This document shows, piece by piece, positions 33,101 to 44,095 of a DNA stretch of 64,000 bases (positions are counted from its first letter, which is position 1; each line of letters begins with the position of its first letter). The notes beneath the pieces were generated by a model that saw only the letters and a program-made list of their open reading frames with translations, searched no databases and was not told the origin of the DNA. This stretch comes from Littorina saxatilis (taxonomy: Eukaryota > Mollusca > Gastropoda > Littorinimorpha > Littorinidae): NCBI RefSeq assembly GCF_037325665.1, contig NC_090251.1, forward strand, positions 28,792,187 through 28,856,186. Direction: 5' to 3'. The translations under genes and the position numbers were made by a program.

Positions 33101-36100
33101 GGTACAATGTAATCCCATTTTTATTTTGTTGAATGGCAAGATTTAACCAGAAAGTAAGGAACTAACTCAGGGGTTCCACTTATTGCACACACAAAAGTAT
33201 ACGCAGTTTTCAGCCTCCGTACACATTTTCACCGACATGTTGCATTTTGTCACGCAAAATTACAATTGCACTCAAAACACTAAATAGCCACGAAGAGAGC
33301 ACCTGAACTCCCACCTCTGATTCTCCCCACCCGCCTTGTTCATCACTGTTAACACTCGTGTACTTATCGCCAGAGGCCATAGTACCAGTGCTCTACCGAA
33401 TTGAATCTTTATTCCTTAGGTCACTGCCACCGGCGATAGCCTTATGAATGACCAGCTCTACCGAAGAGGAAGATTGCATTACATTTCTTTGGGGGGGGGG
33501 GGGGGGGGGGGGGTCATGAGTCACAGAATAAATAATTGATCCTGCTGTGTTCAGCAAAACAATGGTCTGCCTTATCACACATGCCATTAGTTTGGTGCAC
33601 TGCCGATTCAGTTTACAGGCCAGGGGTGTCCGGGTCTACTCTGATTACATCGGACTGACCCACAGTGATTGTTTTTCAGGCTGAAATATCTTCCATTTAG
33701 CGCCATGCAAATAGTTCAGTTCCTCGCTTAGAGGCCTATTACCTGTACAGAGCCACTGCAAAACGCAAACAGACCGATCTGTCGTCGGAAAGTGAAAGAA
33801 CAGAATCTGATGAAGGGACTTCTTTTAGTTACCTATCATCATCATGTCCAGTGATGGCGCTAGTACTTTTTTCAAACCGGTACGCAAACTTTTATGAAGC
33901 AAACAGTCCAGAAAAAAACGGTAGGCTGGTCATTGGAACCAGTTAGAATCCAGCTCAGAGTACTGGTTTTATAGTTTTGCCAGCGAAAAAAGACCGGTAG
34001 TTCTAAAAATCAACGGCAGCCAATTTTGTTCCGGGATTTTTTCGTTTCAACCGGTAAAATACCGGTAATTACCGGTTAACGCCAACACTGCATGTCTTCT
34101 CAATCGTAGTGAGAAAAACACACTTCTCCTTCGCGTTTTTTCCCCCAATTAAGTTTGTAATGGTACGCGTTTTCCCCGGCTCATACGCATTTTTTCAGTC
34201 ATGTTGTGTATGCAAACGCAAAAAGCAAAAACCCAGTGGAACCCCTGACTAACTAACTGTTATGCAATACTTCTGGAGGGGTGATCACACTACAGTTAAC
34301 ACAGTTTAGTTATGACTAAGATATGTAGTTAAATTGCTATTCTGATACACATTGGAGAATTCAGGGTTATGATTTGATAGTCTCACATGTACATGGACCT
34401 ATTTCGGTCATAAGGCCATATATGTCAACGGAAGCTGCTCAATATCCTATATATATATTTACAACAATAAAGCATGCTTCCTGTTTCATCACCGTGGATG
34501 AATTAAGTGCTTGCATGCACATACCTGGTCAGGTTTGCTTCTGTTACTGGTCGACAGACGATATAGTTTGTACAAAAACTAAATTCTTGCCGTCTATGAA
34601 ATACATCCCTGGTAAAAATTCAATTCCTGCAACACACCTTGCAAAACTAGTAGCTGCAGTCTAGCAGACGGTCTTTCCAGTGCTTTGTAATGAATCGGCA
34701 ATATTGCCTTTGCCTATGCAACGCTCATATATATGCAGATCCCAATCTGATGAATGGACTGACCCACAGTTAACAGAGAAAATAGAGGACCCACTAGAGA
34801 AAATGCTGAATTCTTGGGATGTAGTCTGATGATAGACGGAAGACAGACAATAGACGGAAGACAGACAATAGACAGAAGATAGATGGAAGACAGACAATAG
34901 TTGGAAGACAGATGGTAGATCGAAGACAGACAATAGACGGAAGACAGACGATAGACGGAAGACAGACGATAGATGGAAGACAGACAATAGACGGAAGACA
35001 GACAATAGACGGAAGACAGACGATAGATGGAAGACAGACGATAGATAGAAGATAGACGGAAGACAGACAATAGACAGAAGACAGACAATAGATGGAAGAC
35101 AGACAATAGACGGAAGACAGACAATAGATGGAAGACAGACGGAAGACATACAATAGACGGAAGACAGACGGTAGATGGAAGACAGACGATAGACGGAAGA
35201 CAGACGATGTAGTCTGACGATAGACGATACATATATATACGGACGTTCAACCAGTATTTGGCTTCAGCTTGATTCAGGAACAAGAGGGCGACTGCAACTG
35301 AGTCGCATGTATAGACAAACCATAATGCCTTTCTCCAGTCCAGTCTATGAAATAGGACTTACAGCTGATCTAGCTGGACTCTACGCAAGCTTCAGTACGA
35401 ATGAAGTAAAATCTCCCATATCAAATTTATTATACACAAATATGAAAACAGTTAACTAGACTGTTCTAACTGTAAACCAACGTAAAGGGGAAATATGAAG
35501 CTCAAAAACAGGTTAAGTCCCAAGCATCATGCAACCACAGGCGCTTTCTGTCTGTCTTTCCTACAGTTGACTGCAGCTTCGAACCACAGGCGCTTGTGAC
35601 AGAGGACTCTATAAGCAGCCATCACTCAGTTGACTCCCAAATGGTGAGTTTTTATAGAGTAGATTATTTGTTGCCCTGTCTGAAGATATTTTGTTTTTGC
35701 GATTTGATTTGTTAAATGTTTGACCTGCATTACTTGTGAGTTTCCTGTGATGACCAAGGCAATGAAATATGTTTGCTATCTGCAGTCTATGCTCTTTTGC
35801 CTCTGAAAAACATGCATCAGAGTTGTGCATTCTTTTTCAGCAACTGGTTCTTTTTCTCAGACAAAATAAGGCATTTATAATGAAAAAAGAACAAAAATAT
35901 ACGGTCGAAACAGATCACCAACAAAGGCTAACAAGTTCAGTTGAGTTGCCAGTTGGAAGGAACAGCGAAGAATGTCCCAGTTACTTCCTCAGTCGTACTC
36001 TTTTTGATTGTTCGATTTGGCAATTCTGAACGATGGCAGGAACTGAAGTGCGCCAGGCAGTATCAGCGAAGTCCTCTGGCTCATTTTCTGTGCCCACGAA

Positions 36101-39100
36101 AGCTTCCAGGTAGGCTATTTGTCGGTATCGGCGGACTGCATAATAATGTTGTCGAAGCTCAGTCTCGCTTACGACGCATCCAAAATGGCATCCTCCGACG
36201 GTGCTGTGACTGTGTGAAAGATGTCTTCAAATCACTTAGCACATTTGAAAAAATCCTATGTAACAAGCTGACCAGGATTGAGATAATCGGAAAACGTGGC
36301 CGAATTGTCCCAATTCTCATGACTGCACAGGTGAAAGCAGCTGTGGAACTGCTTGTGCAAAAAAGGGATGATGCTGGTGTCAGCGGCTCCAACAAATTTG
36401 TGTTTTCTTGCTCATTCTTTCAGTCGGAGGGGCACATTCGGGGATCTGACACGCTTCGAAAGTTTGTGACATCAGCGCAGTTGGCAGAGCCACAGTTCAT
36501 CACATCTACTTCACTTCGAAAGCAGGTTGCTACTCTGTCCCAGATAGTCAGTTTGAAGGACAACGAGCTGGATGCCCTTGCTCAGTTTATGGGACACCGC
36601 GAGTACTACCGCCTCCCATCAGACATGATGCAGTTGGCCAAAGTCAGCAAATTACTCCTTGCCCTTGAAAAGGGGAAGCTGCAAGACCACCAGCGCTGCA
36701 CCCTGGATGAGATGGAAGTGGCTGAAGATGAAGCCATCACCTCGGATGAGGAGGCAGGTATGTGTGACATTTTGAACATGAATTCCTTTTCCCGCAGTGG
36801 GGCACTGCGGTTATGAAATTAAAGGCCCCTCCTGTTTTTGGAACCGCAGGAGCTTTCTAGTTTGCTGTTAGGTAGATTTTTGGTTCCTCTTTCCTGTCAT
36901 GCTCTCTTTTTCTTCATGAATTCTTTTCTTTTTTCTGCCTTCTTGCTCATTCACCTGTATTTTTTCCAAAAATCTCTTCTCTTGCCGCTTGTCTCGCGAT
37001 TCATGTATAGTTTAATCTGTTAGTGTTCTGATGTAAGTCCAGCAGTAGATAGGTTAAGCCTATTTTAACATACTGGAAACTGGTAATCTTCCAGTAGGTA
37101 TTAATTTAGTTTTACTAAAGCCTGCTGGGACACAAGTAATGGGTTAGTGCATTTGTAAACAGGAATCGCTTGACAAGTGGCCCCCTTCATCCCCCCCTTC
37201 CTCGTCCTGATATGGCTCTGCGTAGTCGGCTGGACGTTAAGCAACAAATAAACAAACAAACATGAATTCCTTTGCTCTTTTTGCACAAAATGAACACAGC
37301 TAGACTATCTCTAAATCTAGTATTGTAATAACCTTTTTTTTGTATTCTTAAATTCATCTTCTTCTCCTTCTGCTTCTTCTGCCTCTTCTTCTTCTTCTAA
37401 ATTGGGGGGCTGGGATGGCTCATTCGGTACACAGCGTGGACTACATATAGTTCCTCTGACTCTCATAGTCACAGGTTTGAATCCCGGTCTCCCTCTCTCT
37501 GGTATCGCCTTTGTTGTGGCTAGTGACATTGAACCACCAATACAATTTTATTTCAATCAATCAATATGAGGCTTATATCGCGCGTATTCCGTGGGTACAG
37601 TTCTAAGCGCAGGGATTTTTTTTCTTTTCAATTTTTATTCAAGGCGCAGGGATTTATTTATGCCGTGTGAGATGGAATTTTTTTACACAATACATCACGC
37701 ATTCACATCGGCCAGCAGATCGCAGCCATTTCGGCGCATATCCTACTTTTCACGGCCTATTATTCCAAGTCACACGGGTATTTTGGTGGACATTTTTATC
37801 TATGCCTATACAATTTTGCCAGGAAAGACCCTTTTGTCAATCGTGGGATCTTTTACGTGCACACCCCAATGTAGTGTACACTAAGTGTATTTGTTTTAAA
37901 TCTAAATTGAGAACGTTCATACTTCAATGCACACTACAATGTGATATATTGTGCTAACATTAATTTGCATTACACAATAAAGCAAACATTAATACTACGG
38001 TACTTACTACATAAACTTTTGTACTTGCGATCTAGGATTTTATCTATTCTATCATATTGTAACTATTATTTACAGAATTTGTTGAAAAGGGTCACAGCCC
38101 TATTCCAGAACGATCTGCATCAGGAAGGTTCGCAACAAAAGACTCTTTGGCACCGCCACATAACCAGCCCTCTCCGCCTATGCATCAACCTTGTCCTGCT
38201 ACAGCTGCACCTGACAGTAAGTCTTCTTCTTCTGTGTACGCATGCTATCAACTACAGTACTGCAAGCACTCCCAGTTTCGGATAAAAACAAATGCGATTG
38301 GTCACTTTGGCAGAAATAACAACTGTGAACAGAATGTTGATAGTAAAAGAAAGTAAGGAAGCAGGAAAGATGAGCCGGTGCCTACCTAACAGCAAACTAG
38401 ATAGCTCCTGGTGTTCAAAAACAGGAGGGGCCCTTAATTTAAGTCCGCAGCGCTCCACACTGCAGTAGGTGACAGTAAGGGACAATATGGGCTGAATCCA
38501 TCCCATCTACATGGTGTTGGAGTGGGGACAGGACATATTTGAATGGCGATGTCGCTGTTCAGTGTCTGAAAGTCTCTTAAGTTTGTAGTTGCAAACATGA
38601 CTTTTCTTTCTCTCTCCCCCCCCCCCCCCCCCTCCTCACTCCCACAAAGTAACATAGTAGATTTAATTTCTTATTTGTAGCTGCCATTCCATGTAAAAGT
38701 GAATACATTTACTTATTTAGTGTAAACTTGTCACCCTGGCATGAGGTAATATGACCGGCACGGTTGGCCTAGTGGTAAGGCGTCCGCCCCTTGATCGGGA
38801 GGTTGTGGGTTCGAACCCCGGCCGGGTCATACCTAAGACTTTAAAATTGGCAATCTAGTGGCTGCTCCGCCTGGCGTCTGGCATTATTTGGGGTTAGTGC
38901 TAGGACTGGTTGGTCCGGTGTCAGAATAATGTGACTGGGTGAGACATGAAGCCTGTGCTGCGACTTCTGTCTTGTGTGTGGCGCACGTTATATGTCAAAG
39001 CAGCACCGCCCTGATATGGCCCTTCATGGTCGGCTGGGCGTTAAGCAAACAAACAAACAAAAAATGAGGTAATATCACAAGGGTTATTCATGTTTTTGTA

Positions 39101-42100
39101 TTTGTCAGATTCTGCTGATGATGAGGAAGCACCAGAAATCCAAAGGAAGTTTCAACGGTGTGCTGCTGACAGCAGTGCATGCTCAAACAGTTCAGTATAT
39201 ATCTTTCTCCTTAGTCAACCAATTTTCCATGGGGGCGCGACTGGAGATGGATGAAGGTCAGGGGGTTCCTGTGTTCGAGTGGGAACAGCTTGAATTTAAC
39301 TCACAGAGTTGTTTGTGTCCAACACGCTTGTCGGAGGTGTTTTTTTACGGCGTCAATGTTGGGGGGTGGGTGGGGGTTAAGGATGAGGGGTAGAACTGCA
39401 TTCGTTGATGCATTTTGATTGTCTTACATCTGAAATGTATTTGTACCTTTGAAGAATAGTTCATTCCTGTACACTCATAACACCGAACACACGTTTATTT
39501 ATTTTGAACATAACATAATTAATACAATAAATAATTAATTATAATTTTATTATGTCCCCAGGCGAGCCCCCTTCCTCCTAGACATTCTCTCCTGTTGGTG
39601 TGGCAATGATGAACACAAGATGCAGTGTATTCACACAGATCACTTCTCCTTCAGCGTCATCTAACGAAAGTAAGCTTTATTGCATATAAATTAATTTAGA
39701 AACATGCTGGCGTCACCCCCCCGCGGGTTAGGGGGAGTCCCATATTGGTTGGGACTAGAAAGAATTTACCCGATGCTACCCAGCATGTCGTAAGAGGCGA
39801 CTAACGGTTCTGTTTCTTCTCTTCTTTTGTCTTATTTCTGCCTTACCAGTCCTTTCACCTATATTTCCTTCCAAGAAAACTCTCCCTACTATTCCCTGCA
39901 GTTTTCCAATTCTTTTCTTGTTGTCTTATTTCTACCTGACTGGATCCATCACCTTTATTTCACTTACCAAAAGTCTTCTTTTCCACATCCTTATTTCTCT
40001 GCACCCCGCATGTCGTATGAGGCGACTAACGGATTCTGTTTCTCCTTTAACCCTTGTTAAGTGGTTCTTGTATAGAATATAGTCAATGTTTGTAAAGATT
40101 TTAGTCAAGCAGTATGTAAGAAATGTTTAGTCCTTTGTACTGGAAACTTGCATTCTCCCAGTAAGGTCATATATTGTACTACGTTGCAAGCCCCTGGAGC
40201 AATTTTTTGATTAGTGCTTTTGTGAACAAGAAACACTTAACAAGTGGCTCCCTCCCATCTCCACCCTTTCCCCTATCTCATCTCCCCCTTTCCCTCGTCG
40301 CGATATAACCTTCGTGGTTGAAAACGACGTTAAACACCAAATAAAGAAAGAAAGAAATGCTGGCGTCATGTACGGACGATTAACTAAGCGCCCATTACCT
40401 AGTTGTTGAATGGCCGCATTCCATAGTGGAAACTCTTGTGTTTAGTTATTTGACAACGAAATTGATATTTAAAAGCATATGTCTTTTAGCTGTTGTTCTT
40501 TTTTTGCTATTTTGCATAATCTATCAAATGATTTGAAATAAAGATAAGCCAGCTGAGAAAATCTATCATCTTTTTTTTTCCCCAAGGTTCAACTGACAAT
40601 GAGTACCTACCTGAACAGTGGAGCCATTCCAAACCAAAGAAGCTCAAATCAAAGGCAACGCGCAACAGTGAGTGGAAACATAATCATTGTATTTATACCT
40701 CTTCTTTCTCTTTGTGAACTGAGCTTTAAGGAGCTGACTCAATCCACACAAAAGTTATTCCTTTAAAGTAGAACGAAACCAGTAAACTAGATAGTTATTG
40801 TGTTTTTGAGTAAGGTAATATCCTTCTCTGAAGCACTTGGAAGGAAAAATAGAGCCTGTTCATAACGTGTTAACTGTTAATCTAACTAGGAGCGTATAGT
40901 TATTGTGTTTTTGAGTATGGTAATACCCTTCTCTAAAGCACTTGGAAGGAAACATAGAGTATGTTCACAGACCTGTTTACCCTCCCGGAATTATTACGGA
41001 TTTAGGGTCTAAATTCCGGTATTACGGAAATCTACCGGAAATTCCGGTCACGAGAACCATTTCCGTGTGTGAAAATTTAAAGTCGAAATTGTAGTACTAG
41101 TAGTCACCGGGATTTTGATTTCCCGGAAACCCTTTTAGCTCAAGGCCGACCGGAACAGCCTTGTCTGCGCATGTGCAAAAACAAGGTATTTGTCGGTCAA
41201 CGCGTGGTTTTTGTGCATTCGGTCCGATCGACATGGGTCGTAAGCGTAAGGCCGATCTCTCTGGGGACAAAATGCCAACCAAAAAAGCTCAAGTTGTACA
41301 GGAATATCGGCAAAACTATCAAGTCAAGTGGCAGTGTCTGGCGAAGTCTAAGAAGAGCGAATCACTTGCATTTTGGTGATCGAATTGAGATCAGTGCAAC
41401 AACAAAGCTAGTCAGTCATGAGTCACTGCAGTCGTTCGTCCGCGAACCAAGCGAACGTGTCCCGAGGTTAGACGCAGCATTAGTTTATTTACAAAATGCA
41501 GTACACAAATGAACATGGAAACAAACAAATTGTGTTTGGCAAAACATGAGCCTGCTTCGCATCGAGTTTATTTGACCAGTATGTCTGTGCTTCGACATTA
41601 TCTCTTGCTACGGTCAGTGACTTGTGCTGTTGCCGGAATTTGAAAGTCTTTTTGAGTCTAAAAGTGATCTCCATTAATCTTTCTCCAATATAGCAAAGAT
41701 CACAGTTCTTTGAATTGAAAAACTTTAAAGAAAATCTTTAAATAAAATGAACGAGCCGGTCCACAAAAAAAAAAGGTAGCTTCTGGAGAGTGTTTTTATG
41801 ACTGGTTTTAATGCAGGATGTAAACAGGTCTGTGTTCATAACGAGTTAACTGTTAATCTAACTAGGAGCGGCATTTTGTCAAAGAGCAGTTCAAATCCGT
41901 ACGTGCTTTAACATATCAAAATGGCCTTCTGCTGTCGCTCAGTTTTCTTGATTCAAAACTAAGCAGTAAATTGTATAATTATTTAAAAATGAATAAATAA
42001 GTGGATCAGTTAACAAGTGCAATGGCTAACTGACCTGCCACTTCTCATGCCCATTCGTGGCTTCTGTCCCATGCTTTGAAAATGAATGTGTACAGGGTCT

Positions 42101-42780
42101 GTAATTCCGGTTTTAATTTAGATTTGAAATCTTTTGTAATTGATGGATTACGCCCACATACACTTCCGTGTATTAGAGGCGGGGACGGGAGTCCCAGGAA
42201 TTGGAAAAAAGAGGAGGTACTATATCTAACTTACATTGAACAACCAAAATGTAAGCAGCACTAAGATTGACAGTGAAAATGTGACAGTTTTAGTGTACTA
42301 GCTTTAGTGCCACGAAGAAGAATCAGAACAAATGTTGACTCGGGAAAATAAATGTCCATGCCCAATCAAGATTCGAAATAGAGACACTGAGATCACGAGT
42401 TGTCGGCCTAGACCACCAGACTACCCGGCGCTCATATTGAGTTGGCATGATTGTTCCTTATAAAGTTTTAATCCGATAACATATTTAACCTTTGTATCTC
42501 CGGTAATAGGTCTTGTGATATCTGTGTCCACAAAGGTTCAAGCCAGCCACGTCGACTGTGGTTGGAGGAGGAGGTGAAGGCAGTGGAGGCTCATTTGTTA
42601 AAATATATCGCCACGCAAGTGCTGCCAAGAAAAGAGGATATCCAGAAGTGCCTTCAGGCTGAAGAGGCTCTGAAAAATCGTACCTGGCTACACGTCAAGA
42701 ACTATACATGTACGAAACAGGATTACTGCTTTGCAAAGAAATCAGCGAAACTAAATAATGTTCAGCTTTTCAGCTACTGA
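30180..42780 (+). CDS. tyrosine-recombinase-like (Crypton-related) protein with C-terminal SANT/Myb-like domain; disrupted
   Basis: Exons read by eye with GT-AG sites: 30180-30237, 32961-33101, 33732-33848 (interrupted), 35567-35643, 35941-36757, 38076-38216, 39109-39189, 40587-40667 and 42536-42780 (stop). Phases agree at every join once the MITE in exon 3 is discounted. Exon 5 holds a recombinase-like core: LTRIEIIGKRGRIVPI, LRGSDTLRKF, TSLRKQVATLSQ, then FMGH directly followed by REYYRLP and AKVSKLLLALEKG. In relatives I remember about five residues (DIRVH-like) between GH and REYYRL, absent here. Exon 9 encodes RRLWLEEEVKAVEAHLLKYI...CLQAE..LKNRTWLHVKNY, a SANT/Myb-like fold. The start is MADADTRGERRSRYITTDT. 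Exons 6-8 are all multiples of three in phase 1. Function is unknown. The altered core and the exon 3 insertion suggest a decaying or domesticated gene. Confidence 0.6.
31201..31260 (+). mobile_element. 60-bp SINE tail insertion
   Basis: The insert is exactly the conserved tail CCCCGTCGCGATATAACC...AAACACCAAATAAAG plus AAAG repeats. It is bounded by an 11-bp target duplication, AGTTTCATCTC, at 31190-31200 and 31261-31271. It lies in an intron of the recombinase-like gene. Confidence 0.85.
32165..32331 (-). other. possible acidic exon on the minus strand, unrecognised
   Basis: After an acceptor-like TTGTCATTCAG, the minus strand stays open through GVSDPKELDLEYDENALC and a Ser/Asp/Glu-rich stretch to a stop at about 32165. 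Composition looks protein-like, but I recognise no family and no partner exon, so it could be chance. Confidence 0.2.
32360..32590. mobile_element. palindromic MITE in intron
   Basis: The sequence from about TAGAGAATACTATGTATGGC to CGTACCAGATTT is repeated inverted from AAATCTGGTACAAAACAG to GCCATGTAGTATTCTGTTTA. A GAGCGAAAGCGAGC centre separates the arms. Arms of about 60 bp with mismatches and no coding capacity indicate a foldback element. Exact ends are not fixed. Confidence 0.55.
33481..33514. repeat. poly-G tract
   Basis: The tract is more than 20 G in a row in an intron of the recombinase-like gene. Such runs are prone to length error in assembly. Confidence 0.9.
33849..34090. mobile_element. 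242-bp MITE inserted in an exon, 6-bp target duplication
   Basis: The left end CAGTGATGGCGCTA is answered by TAACGCCAACACTG at the right end. CATGTC is duplicated at 33843-33848 and 34091-34096. Internal ACCGGTA-rich sequence is partly palindromic. Removing the element and one CATGTC extends exon 3 of the recombinase-like gene by TTCTCAATCGTA to a strong donor GTGAGAAA, in phase 1, which fits the next exon. The insertion is therefore in coding sequence, 12 bases before the original donor. Confidence 0.75.
34826..35216. repeat. 18-bp minisatellite
   Basis: There are about 20 units of GACGGAAGACAGACAATA with A/G variants, bounded on both sides by GATGTAGTCTGA(T/C)GATAGACG. All three minus-strand frames stay open across it as Ser/Leu/Pro repeats because the unit is a multiple of three. 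I treat these as artefacts. It lies in an intron of the recombinase-like gene. Confidence 0.85.
36790..37260 (+). mobile_element. SINE, 471 bp, with TGATATGG-type tail
   Basis: It is bounded by ATGAATTCCTTT (36778-36789 and 37262-37273, with one more shared C to the left). It starts near CCCGCAGTGGGGC and ends CCTGATATGGCTCTGCG, a GGACGTTAAGCAAC block and (AAAC)n. It begins about 32 bp after the donor of exon 5 of the recombinase-like gene. A related fragment is on the minus strand at about 38355-38450. The tail resembles that of 38753-39063. Confidence 0.75.
37395..37530 (+). mobile_element. tRNA-like SINE head fragment
   Basis: GGCTGGGATGGCTCATTCGGT (A-box-like) is followed at a tRNA-like distance by GGTTTGAATCCCGGTC (B-box-like). 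The sequence then runs into CTCTCTGGTATCG without a recognised SINE body. It is a degraded head, not a tRNA gene, because the stems do not pair well. Confidence 0.45.
37555..37885 (-). mobile_element. SINE of the 17260 family, minus strand
   Basis: The minus strand contains GTGTACACTACATTGGGGTG, then an ACGTAAAAGATCCCACGATT block, then the TCTTTCCTGGCAAAATTG and ACACGGCATAAATAAATCCC blocks, ending GCGCGATATAAGCCTCATATT. This parallels 17720-18030. The tRNA-related head is lacking on the right side, so the copy is truncated. Confidence 0.7.
38355..38450 (-). mobile_element. fragment of the 36790-type SINE, minus strand
   Basis: The minus strand reads AAGGGCCCCTCCTGTTTTTG, then CAGGAGCTATCTAGTTTGCT, then GTTAGGTAG. 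This matches the 5' part of the SINE at about 36822-36885. Ends are not defined. Confidence 0.65.
38753..39063 (+). mobile_element. complete tRNA-derived SINE, 12-bp target duplication
   Basis: The head is close to a full tRNA cloverleaf: A box TTGGCCTAGTGGTAAGGCG, B box GGTTCGAACCCC, and near-pairing acceptor ends. The tail is CCTGATATGGCCC, a GTCGGCTGGGCGTTAAGC block and (AAAC)n. ATGAGGTAATAT flanks it at 38741-38752 and 39064-39075. It lies in the intron before exon 7 of the recombinase-like gene. Confidence 0.9.
39716..40356 (+). mobile_element. SINE, 641 bp, with GTCGCGATATAACC tail
   Basis: The head begins CCCCCGCGGGTTAGGGGGAG and contains CCCAGCATGTCGTAAGAGGCG. A GCATGTCGTA(T/A)GAGGCGACTAACGG block occurs twice inside, so the head is internally duplicated. 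The tail is CGTCGCGATATAACCTTCGT...CCAAATAAAG(AAAG)n. The target duplication ATGCTGGCGTCA is at 39704-39715 and 40357-40368. Confidence 0.85.
40791..40967. repeat. two tandem copies of a 105-bp unit, second split by a transposon
   Basis: ATAGTTATTGTGTTTTTGAGTA begins units at 40791 and 40896. The second unit stops at 40967 and resumes at 41839, after the 865-bp element. The intact first unit gives the empty-site sequence CCTGTTCATAACG for that insertion. Confidence 0.75.
40968..41832. mobile_element. 865-bp DNA transposon derivative, 6-bp target duplication
   Basis: The termini CAGACCTGTTTAC and GTAAACAGGTCTG are perfect 13-bp inverted repeats. TGTTCA is duplicated outside (40962-40967 and 41833-41838), and the neighbouring tandem unit supplies the empty site. 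Inside, a plus-strand frame with MGRKRKADLSGDKMPTKK then EYRQNYQVKWQCLAKSKKSE recalls the N-terminal BED/zinc-finger-like region of some hAT-type transposases. The frame breaks soon after, at the point where the first Cys pair is expected. It is non-autonomous. Confidence 0.7.
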
Positions 42781-43334
42781 TCATCTTTCCAATGTTGTTG
42801 CTGATCACTACCACTAAGTGGATATATATCTAGTGCAGGTTTGTGTCTTGAGCTGTACTGGACAATGATTTACACATTTATCTTTATTTGTTTTTATTAA
42901 TTTTGACTATGAGCACACTGGTGGTTGTGTTTTATGTTAAATGATTTATTTAGTATGTGTTTATGCAAATCATTTTTGGCATTTTGAATAAGCTAGATGT
43001 GACCTTTCTTAGCACTGATCCAAAGGTCAGTTTAATATGCGGTCAAAACAATGATGGTGGAGGCAGTTGGCTATTTTTAATTCATTTGCATAGCAAAAAC
43101 GAGGCTATATATGTATTGACAACTGACCACCTATTGAACACTCAAAACTTTTCAAATAATGGAAGCTTTCATGATAAAAACTTGTCTTGGTTATGAAACC
43201 TATGAACACTTATAAAATGCATGTGATTACATCAGCAAAACAAAACAAAATATAAGCAAGTGAGTCATATTCTTTGTGGCTTTGCCCTTGTTTAACTGTA
43301 TTATCATTATTTATTATCATGAACACAGACTACC
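42781..43334. other. 3' flank of the recombinase-like gene, old repeat copy
   Basis: After the stop at 42780 no clear AATAAA is close. The segment 42957-43100 (GGTCAGTTTAATATGCGGTC, then AAAACAATGATGGTGGAGG) is a diverged copy of the unit that forms the 254-bp tandem array at 46372-47370. Confidence 0.45.
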
Positions 43335-43346
43335 ATAAGGTCCGCT

Positions 43347-43795
43347 ACCCCCCCCCCCCCCCCCCCCCTGCGGGTTAGGGGGAAGAATTTACCCGATGCT
43401 CCCCAGCATGTCGTAAGAGGCAACTAACGGATTCTGTTTCTCCTTTTACCCTTGTTAAGTGTTTCTTGTATAGAATATAGTCAATGTTTGTAAAGATTTT
43501 AGTCAAGCAGTATGTAAGAAATGTTAAGTCCTTTGTACTAGAAACTTGCATTCTCCCAGTAAGGTCATATATTGTACTACGTTGCTAGCCCCTGGAGCAA
43601 TTTTTTTATTAGTGCTTTTGTCTTCTTCTTCTTGTCGTTCGCCAATGTTAAACTTGGAGTCCAGCTCTGGTAGTGCTTTTGTGAACAAGAAACAATTAAC
43701 AAGTGGCTCTATCCCATCATCCCCCCCCCCCCTTTCCCCGTCGCGATATAACGTTGAACGGTTGAAAACGACGTTAAACACCAAATAAAGTAAAG
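43347..43795 (+). mobile_element. SINE, 449 bp, with GTCGCGATATAACG tail
   Basis: It is the same family as 39716-40356: a poly-C start, GCGGGTTAGGGGGAAGAATT, CCCAGCATGTCGTAAGAGGC, then a 3' tail and AAAG-type end. ATAAGGTCCGCT is duplicated at 43335-43346 and 43796-43807. It inserted into a copy of the CCATAAGGTCCGCTAGTAGG repeat seen at 44125 and 44229. Confidence 0.85.
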
Positions 43796-43867
43796 ATAAG
43801 GTCCGCTATTAGGAAAGTCAAAACAATCAAAGTGTCATATGCACTTTGTCATCGTGTGTGACATTTT

Positions 43868-43960
43868 ATTGAGAGAGAAACAGAATCCGTTAGTCGCCTC
43901 TTACGACATGCTGGGGAGCATCGGGTAAATTCTTCCCCCTAACCCGCAGGGGGCGTACAG
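43868..43960 (-). mobile_element. head fragment of the same SINE, minus strand
   Basis: On the minus strand it reads GCGGGTTAGGGGGAAGAATT, then the GATGCTCCCCAGCATGTCG and AGAGGCGACTAACGGATTC blocks. This is the head region only, without the 3' tail. Confidence 0.7.
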
Positions 43961-44095
43961 TACTTCTTTGGGATAACAAGGGTAAGGGTTGCTCTAATTA
44001 AGGTTGGCTGAGCAATATATAACAGCAATTTCGCTCAAATCGGCCAAAAACAAGGCCCGAAGGCATCGTAGGCATAGCCGTTTTAACTTTATTAT

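Noticed and set aside
34661-35283. Overlapping minus-strand Ser/Leu/Pro/Val repeat proteins
   Set aside because: An 18-bp minisatellite keeps all three frames open. No start context or motif suggests a protein.
39558-39585. Extra exon of the recombinase-like gene after CCCCAG at about 39561
   Set aside because: In the required phase it reaches a stop within a few codons.
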